This document shows, one piece after another, positions 14,884 to 18,806 of a stretch of 18,806 nucleotides of DNA. Both the position numbers and the translations under genes were made by a program. Within the stretch, counting starts at the first letter, position 1. Each line of letters opens with the position of its first letter. Source of the stretch: Dehalococcoidia bacterium (lineage in GTDB: Bacteria > Chloroflexota > Dehalococcoidia > JAUYDP01); contig JAUYDP010000331.1 of NCBI GenBank assembly GCA_030691805.1, forward strand, positions 1 through 18,806. Direction: 5' to 3'. The notes beneath the pieces are model-generated. The model worked only from the letters and a program-made list of their open reading frames with translations. It made no database searches and was not told where the DNA came from.

Positions 14884-15084
14884 GATAGTGTTGCGCCCTC
14901 GCACCAACAGGCGGGCATAATCGTTCTTACAGACCCTTGGCCTGACCCAGGTTCTCCTGACGCCTTGAGTGAGACGCTACGGGCCGAGTTGGCTGATGAA
15001 GGCATGAGGCGGGTCCCCGAGGGGATCGGGCAGGTGGCTGGGGCCGAAGCACAATCGAAAGCCGAGGAAAAGCCGGTTAACTAA
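14884..15084 (+). pseudogene. Open frame continuing in phase after TAG 14881; possible gene remnant or separate small gene
   Basis: After TAG at 14881-14883 the same frame continues for 66 sense codons to TAA at 15082-15084. The translation looks coded: a hydrophobic start (AGIIVLTDPW), then an amphipathic helix-like part (PDALSETLRAELADEGMRR), then a charged Ala/Glu/Lys tail. Only a TTG (14965) and an ATG (15004) are available as internal starts, and neither has a strong ribosome site. Explanations are a nonsense mutation splitting a longer gene of about 160 codons, stop-codon readthrough, or a chance open frame in GC-rich DNA. Confidence 0.3.
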
Positions 15085-15168
15085 TCTTGCTGGTGTGCAG
15101 CGCAGGGGGTGACTATGCGCAAGACCTGGGACAGAGAAACAGATTAGCTAAGAAAAGGAATCTTAAAG

Positions 15169-16908
15169 ATGGAAGCACAAGCGCTAGACAATGTGGTAGA
15201 TACCGACATCCTGGTTATCGGGGGCGGCATTGGTGGCCATACCTTTGCCATAACAGCCAAAGAGAAGGCGCCTGCCTTGAAGGTAACAGTTGTGGAAAAG
15301 GCCCGCGCCGGCAAGACCGGACCCAGCGCTTTGGTCGGAGGTCGTTACGACGGATTCCTTCCCGAAAGAGATGATTTTGACCTGTATTTCAGGTCCAGAG
15401 TGGAAGAAGCTGATTATCTCTGCGACCAGGAGAAAATCGAAGATAACCTGAGATGGGCTGGGGATGTTTTTAGAAGCCTGGAACGATGGGGTGCTAAATT
15501 TGCAAGAACTGGTGAGGGAGATTACCAACGCCCCTTGAGCCGTGGTACCACAAGAGGGATGCTCCTGGAAAACGGAGGTGTCCCCCTTATGAACGCATTA
15601 AACAATTACGCCGGAAGCATCGGCGTGCAGTTCCTTAACCGTATTATGGTAACCGATCTCTTAAGCAATGAGGAAGGCGTTGTGGGAGCAGTGGGCTTTG
15701 GCGTGCGTGACGGAGATTTCTACGTGTTTAGGTCTAAGGTTACCGTGCTGGCGACAGGGATGACCCGCTTCAAGACCATCCAACCGGGGCATAGAAACGA
15801 TACTGGAGATGGATATGCCATGGCTTACCGGGCGGGGGCTGAGGTGGCGGGCTTTGACTCCACGCACCACAACACCTACGGGGCAAGAATGGAGTTTGGG
15901 CCGGGCAATAACCTCTACGTTGGTCTTGGCGCCTTCTTCTTAAACGTCAAAGGGGAAAGGTTTATGCATAAATATCACCCTGAGCTAGCTGAACGGGCAG
16001 ACTTCGTTTGGCTGGCTCCATCCTTTTGCATCGAGCGAATGGAGCACAGGGCTCCTCCGATCTATTTAGACATGAGGCACTTCACCCCTGACAAAATAGA
16101 GACCCTGTGGAAGGCCGTCCCCTACGCTATGATGAAATATGAGAGGGCAGGCGTGCTTAAAAACAACAAGTTTGTTGAATTGATTGAATACACCCCCGAG
16201 GGTCCACGGCCAATGCCTAGTGGCGTCCTCACCAATCGCAACTATGAATCCAGAAATCTTCCAGGGCTTTTCGCTGTTGGGGATGTCACCTCCCAAAAAG
16301 GCGGCGGCGGCCTATCCGCCGCTGCTATCAGTGGGGTGATAGCCGGCGCCTTTGCGGCCGAGAAAGCCTCCGGAAACAGCCGAGTAAGGATTGACGGGAA
16401 GCAGGTGGAAGCGCACAAACAAGCTTGTCTGGCTCCTCTGAAAAGAGACGATGGTATGGAGCCCGACCACATTATACTTGCTCTTCAAGAGGCCATACAC
16501 CCTTACTATGTTGGCATAATCAGGCACGAGAGAAGGCTAACAAAGGCGCTTGAGGAGGTAGCGCAGATAAGGGATAGCCTTGTTCCCTTGCTTCACGCCT
16601 ATGACTTCCATTACCTGATGTCGGCCAACGAGGTCAGAAGCATGGTGTTGTGTGCCGAGATGTTCCTCAGGTCCGCCCTGGAAAGGAAGGAGAGCAGACT
16701 AGGTTGCCTACGAGAGGACTACCGTGAGCTGGACAACGTAAACTGGTTAAGATATATCCATCTCAAAAGGGATAATGGAAAAATGAAGGTATGGTCAGAA
16801 GAGGTGCCCGTTGAAAAATACAAGCTGAAACCCAAGAGGGAGAAGTGCCTGCATCCTTTCTGGAAAAGGGTAGAAGAGCTAGGCTATTCGACTCTGGTGG
16901 AGGAATAG
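15169..16908 (+). CDS. FAD-dependent oxidoreductase, AprA / fumarate reductase flavoprotein-like (triad 2)
   Basis: This 579-residue paralogue of the flavoprotein at 9725 belongs to the same superfamily. The Rossmann motif ILVIGGGIGG is at about 14-23 (GxGxxG at 18-23). Shared landmarks are LNRIMVTDLL, VGAVGFGVRDGDFYVF, NDTGDGYAMAYRAGAE, ERFMHKYHPELAERA, LPGLFAVGDVTSQKGGGG (second FAD contact) and SALERKESR...REDYRELDNVNW in the helical C-terminal domain. It has about 30 extra C-terminal residues rich in Lys and Glu. No fumarate reductase HGANRLG-type motif is seen. Start ATG 15169 follows aagga 9 nt upstream. The gene is visibly AT-richer than triad 1 and uses more AT-ending codons, so it was probably acquired separately rather than by tandem duplication. 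The ferredoxin gene starts 6 nt after its stop. Confidence 0.9.
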   Translation: MEAQALDNVVDTDILVIGGGIGGHTFAITAKEKAPALKVTVVEKARAGKTGPSALVGGRYDGFLPERDDFDLYFRSRVEEADYLCDQEKIEDNLRWAGDVFRSLERWGAKFARTGEGDYQRPLSRGTTRGMLLENGGVPLMNALNNYAGSIGVQFLNRIMVTDLLSNEEGVVGAVGFGVRDGDFYVFRSKVTVLATGMTRFKTIQPGHRNDTGDGYAMAYRAGAEVAGFDSTHHNTYGARMEFGPGNNLYVGLGAFFLNVKGERFMHKYHPELAERADFVWLAPSFCIERMEHRAPPIYLDMRHFTPDKIETLWKAVPYAMMKYERAGVLKNNKFVELIEYTPEGPRPMPSGVLTNRNYESRNLPGLFAVGDVTSQKGGGGLSAAAISGVIAGAFAAEKASGNSRVRIDGKQVEAHKQACLAPLKRDDGMEPDHIILALQEAIHPYYVGIIRHERRLTKALEEVAQIRDSLVPLLHAYDFHYLMSANEVRSMVLCAEMFLRSALERKESRLGCLREDYRELDNVNWLRYIHLKRDNGKMKVWSEEVPVEKYKLKPKREKCLHPFWKRVEELGYSTLVEE

Positions 16909-16914
16909 AAGAAA

Positions 16915-17139
16915 ATGGGAATCAGGAAAATAGACTTAGAGCTTTGCAACGGATGCGGGGCCTGTGTGGAGGCCTGCCCCCTCGATGTGCTCAGGATTGA
17001 TAAGGCAACAACGAAGCCCTTCATAAAGTACCTTCGGGATTGCCAGTCCTGCCTCCTTTGTGAGATAAACTGCCCCCTTCAGGCAATCTTTGTATCCCCG
17101 GATTACGAGAGAAGGATACCAATGCCAATCTACTACTGA
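16915..17139 (+). CDS. 2[4Fe-4S] ferredoxin (triad 2)
   Basis: This 74-residue dicluster ferredoxin has motif CNGCGACVEACP at about 11-22 and CQSCLLCEINCP at about 43-54; both are complete and both have the final proline. The tail is short and ends in PDYERRIPMPIYY. It lies 6 nt after the flavoprotein gene and shares its AT-leaning composition, so the two were probably inherited as a unit. Like the equivalent gene in triad 1, it likely carries electrons for the flavoprotein (inference by analogy with AprAB). Confidence 0.93.
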   Translation: MGIRKIDLELCNGCGACVEACPLDVLRIDKATTKPFIKYLRDCQSCLLCEINCPLQAIFVSPDYERRIPMPIYY

Positions 17140-17212
17140 TTCGGTCTTTTGGCGACCTTTTTGGGGAAGAAGCCAGGATATTTCAGCTATAGCAATAACC
17201 AGGAGGTACTTA

Positions 17213-18604
17213 ATGCCCAAAAACCAGCGTGACTGGATCCAGCAACTGGACCAGGCAGGGGAGTTGCTTCATATCCGCAAGGAGGTGGACACCCAGGTCT
17301 CCATGGGGGCCCTGGTATACGAGTCCGGTGAGAAGGCCCTGCTCTTCGAGAACATCAAAGGCCATCCAGGCTGGAAGTGTCTGGCCCAAGCGCCCGGCAA
17401 CTGGCGGCACTTCGGCCTCTCTTTCGGCGTGCCCCCGGAGAAGGTGGTGGAGGAATACGCCCGCCGCATCGGCCTGGGCCCCAGCCCCTGTACCATCGTC
17501 GGCAGCGGGCCCGTCAAGGAGGTAGTGTGGAAGGGGGCCGATGTAGATTTAACCCGCATCCCAGTACACGTTGTCTGGCAGGGGGATGGCGGCCCTTACA
17601 TCGGGGCGGGTCTCTGCGTGGTGCGGGACCCGGACACCGGCACCCAGAATATGGCCTTCCACCGGATTCAGGTCAAGGGTCCCAAGAAGACGGGCATACT
17701 GGCCCGCACCGAAACACATCTCTGGCGCATCTACCAGAAGTACGAGCAACAGGGCCAGCCCATGCCCATCGCCGTCATCAACGGGCACCATCCCTTCGTC
17801 TATTACGCCGCCTCCTGGTCCGGCTCGGCGGATGTCTCGGAGCTGGGGCTGGCCAGCACGCTAATGGGCGAGCCACTGCAATTGGTAAAGTGCGAGACCA
17901 ACGATCTAGAAGTGCCCGCTGACTCGGAGATCATCATCGAAGGCGTGGTGCCTCCTAATGTGCGGGAGCCGGAAGGTCCCTTCGGAGAGTTCCAGGGCTA
18001 CCCGGTGGCGGCCATGGGCATGAACCCGATCATCGAGGTCAACGCCATCACCATGCGGAAAGACGCGACGTATAAGACCCTGAGCAACTTCCGGCATGAA
18101 GGGAACATGTACGTGATCCTGAACATGTGCGCCGTTATCTACAACCGCCTGAAGGTCCTGGGCGGGGGAATTGACCTGAAGACCATCCACACCTCTGACG
18201 ATTATTATACCCTGATAGTTCAGATGAACCCACAATACCGGGGAGATGCCCGCAATGCCCTGATGTCCGTGCTCACCGGGCCCTACCTGCACCCCAAGAT
18301 CGCCATCGCCGTGGACGACGACGTGGACATCTACGATGCCAACGACGTCCTCTGGGCGGTCTCGACCCGGGTCAATCCGGCGCGCGACGTCTTCATCGTG
18401 CCCGACACCCGTGGACACCCCATGGACCTCTCCCTGGAGGAGGTGAGCGTTCCCGGCGCCGACACCTGGAGCCGGGTTGGCTCCAAGATGGGGATAGACG
18501 CCACCAAGCCGGCGGCCAAGACCGACCCCCAGGCCAGGGAGCGCTTCCGGCGCAACCGGCCCGTCGGATGGGGCCAGGTATTTCTAAAAGATTTCATTGA
18601 TTAA
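17213..18604 (+). CDS. UbiD-family prenyl-FMN-dependent decarboxylase (triad 2)
   Basis: This 463-residue UbiD-type enzyme is divergent from the one at 11598. Catalytic residues are present: R151 in NMAFHRIQVKG, and E254 and E259 in EGPFGE. Other family segments are DGGPYIGAGLCVVRDPDTG (about 125-143), MPIAVINGHHPF, DSEIIIEGVVPPN and VDDDVDIYDANDVLWAVSTR in the C-terminal part. The frame is open upstream to 17090, but the ATG at 17213 is preferred because aggaggt lies 5 nt before it and the homologous N-terminus begins there. A 73-bp gap separates it from the ferredoxin gene, and composition jumps to clearly GC-rich, unlike the other two triad 2 genes. It may have been joined to them by recombination. 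The substrate may differ from that of triad 1. Confidence 0.95.
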   Translation: MPKNQRDWIQQLDQAGELLHIRKEVDTQVSMGALVYESGEKALLFENIKGHPGWKCLAQAPGNWRHFGLSFGVPPEKVVEEYARRIGLGPSPCTIVGSGPVKEVVWKGADVDLTRIPVHVVWQGDGGPYIGAGLCVVRDPDTGTQNMAFHRIQVKGPKKTGILARTETHLWRIYQKYEQQGQPMPIAVINGHHPFVYYAASWSGSADVSELGLASTLMGEPLQLVKCETNDLEVPADSEIIIEGVVPPNVREPEGPFGEFQGYPVAAMGMNPIIEVNAITMRKDATYKTLSNFRHEGNMYVILNMCAVIYNRLKVLGGGIDLKTIHTSDDYYTLIVQMNPQYRGDARNALMSVLTGPYLHPKIAIAVDDDVDIYDANDVLWAVSTRVNPARDVFIVPDTRGHPMDLSLEEVSVPGADTWSRVGSKMGIDATKPAAKTDPQARERFRRNRPVGWGQVFLKDFID

Positions 18605-18627
18605 GGTCGTCTCAGACCTTCAATCAA
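18597..18627 (+). terminator. Hairpin over the stop codon of UbiD 2
   Basis: TTGATTAAGGTC (18597-18608) pairs with GACCTT-C-AATCAA (18615-18627), a 12-bp stem with one bulged C and a 6-nt loop. The TAA stop at 18602-18604 lies inside the stem. No T-run follows, so this may be an mRNA 3' stabiliser or a rho-independent-like element of poor quality. It is consistent with the end of the triad 2 transcript. Confidence 0.35.
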
Positions 18628-18654
18628 GATTCGGAAACGAGCATAATCAAATCA

Positions 18655-18684
18655 CGTAGGGGCGCACAGCCGTGCGCCCCTACG
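18655..18684. repeat. GC-rich palindromic repeat (13-bp stem, 4-nt loop)
   Basis: cgtaggggcgcac at 18655-18667 and gtgcgcccctacg at 18672-18684 are perfect reverse complements around agcc. Palindromes of the type 'GTAGGGGC...GCCCCTAC' are dispersed in many copies in several environmental bacterial genomes (from memory), usually between genes. There is no T-tract, so it is more likely a REP-like repeat than a terminator. Confidence 0.6.
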
Positions 18685-18704
18685 CCGGGGTAGCAGCGAA
18701 AGGC

Positions 18705-18806
18705 ATGTGGGCGATGATAAGTGTTGACGGCGAAGCTCGAGATGACCGTCTCAACGATAGCGACATCGTCCTTATGTTTGCCGCGGATTTTGCTGAGCCG
18801 CAGGAT
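18705..18806 (+). CDS. Possible start of a further gene, cut by the window end
   Basis: The frame is open from ATG 18705 (alternative ATG 18714) to the window end, giving 34 residues, MWAMISVDGEARDDRL and onward. A weak ribosome site (aaagg) lies 1-5 nt upstream, closer than ideal. No family is recognisable from so short a stretch, and chance openness is possible. Confidence 0.25.
   Translation, partial: MWAMISVDGEARDDRLNDSDIVLMFAADFAEPQD

Noticed and set aside
1..18806. CRISPR array, tRNA, rRNA
   Set aside because: No regularly spaced repeat series was seen. No tRNA cloverleaf or rRNA-like conserved sequence was noticed in the intergenic stretches, which are all short.

Overview
This 18.8 kb window is a dense accessory catabolic region. 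Every convincing gene lies on the + strand. The gene content points to breakdown of aromatic or other cyclic carboxylic acids in a bacterium that does not rely on oxygenases. It encodes a molybdenum hydroxylase large subunit, an Old Yellow Enzyme-type reductase, three amidohydrolase-2 family enzymes, a complete NitT/TauT-type ABC importer, and two copies of a 'flavoprotein + 2[4Fe-4S] ferredoxin + UbiD decarboxylase' set. The organism cannot be named from the sequence. The fairly high but uneven GC, the lipoprotein with a long Pro/Thr/Ala linker after its cysteine, and the many amidohydrolase, UbiD and flavoprotein paralogues would fit a Chloroflexota (Dehalococcoidia/SAR202-like) or similar environmental lineage. 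That assignment is inference only.

Layout. 1-475: end of an unrecognised gene. 601-2865: molybdopterin-binding hydroxylase subunit resembling the 4-hydroxybenzoyl-CoA reductase alpha type, without its usual FAD and 2Fe-2S partner genes. 2866-3067: spacer with short repeats. 3068-4201: OYE-like reductase with a C-terminal cysteine cluster, visibly AT-richer than its neighbours. 4292-5263: amidohydrolase A. 5264-5529: spacer with a good sigma70-like promoter. 5530-8346: ABC importer (lipoprotein, permease, ATPase), closely followed by amidohydrolase B (8373-9341). 9342-9724: spacer holding a MITE-like inverted-repeat element. 9725-13037: triad 1 (flavoprotein, ferredoxin, UbiD) with overlapping reading frames, then amidohydrolase C (13213-14184), a close paralogue of A. 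14185-15168: two small unrecognised genes, a 13-bp tandem repeat, and an open frame continuing beyond an in-frame TAG. 15169-18604: triad 2, whose first two genes are AT-richer and whose UbiD gene is GC-rich. 18605-18806: a hairpin at the UbiD stop, a palindromic repeat, and the possible start of another gene.

How the genes may work together (inference): the ABC system imports an anionic ring compound. The UbiD enzymes (prenylated-FMN dependent, all three catalytic residues present) and the amidohydrolase-2 enzymes (decarboxylases or hydrolases) remove or hydrolyse carboxyl or carbonyl groups. The AprA/SdhA-like flavoproteins exchange electrons with their dedicated ferredoxins to reduce or oxidise the ring or acid. 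The molybdenum hydroxylase and the OYE carry out further ring hydroxylation/dehydroxylation and enone reduction. The repeated pairing of a soluble flavoprotein and ferredoxin with a UbiD decarboxylase is the most distinctive feature. It may be a redox-coupled decarboxylation (or carboxylation) system whose substrate cannot be read from the sequence.
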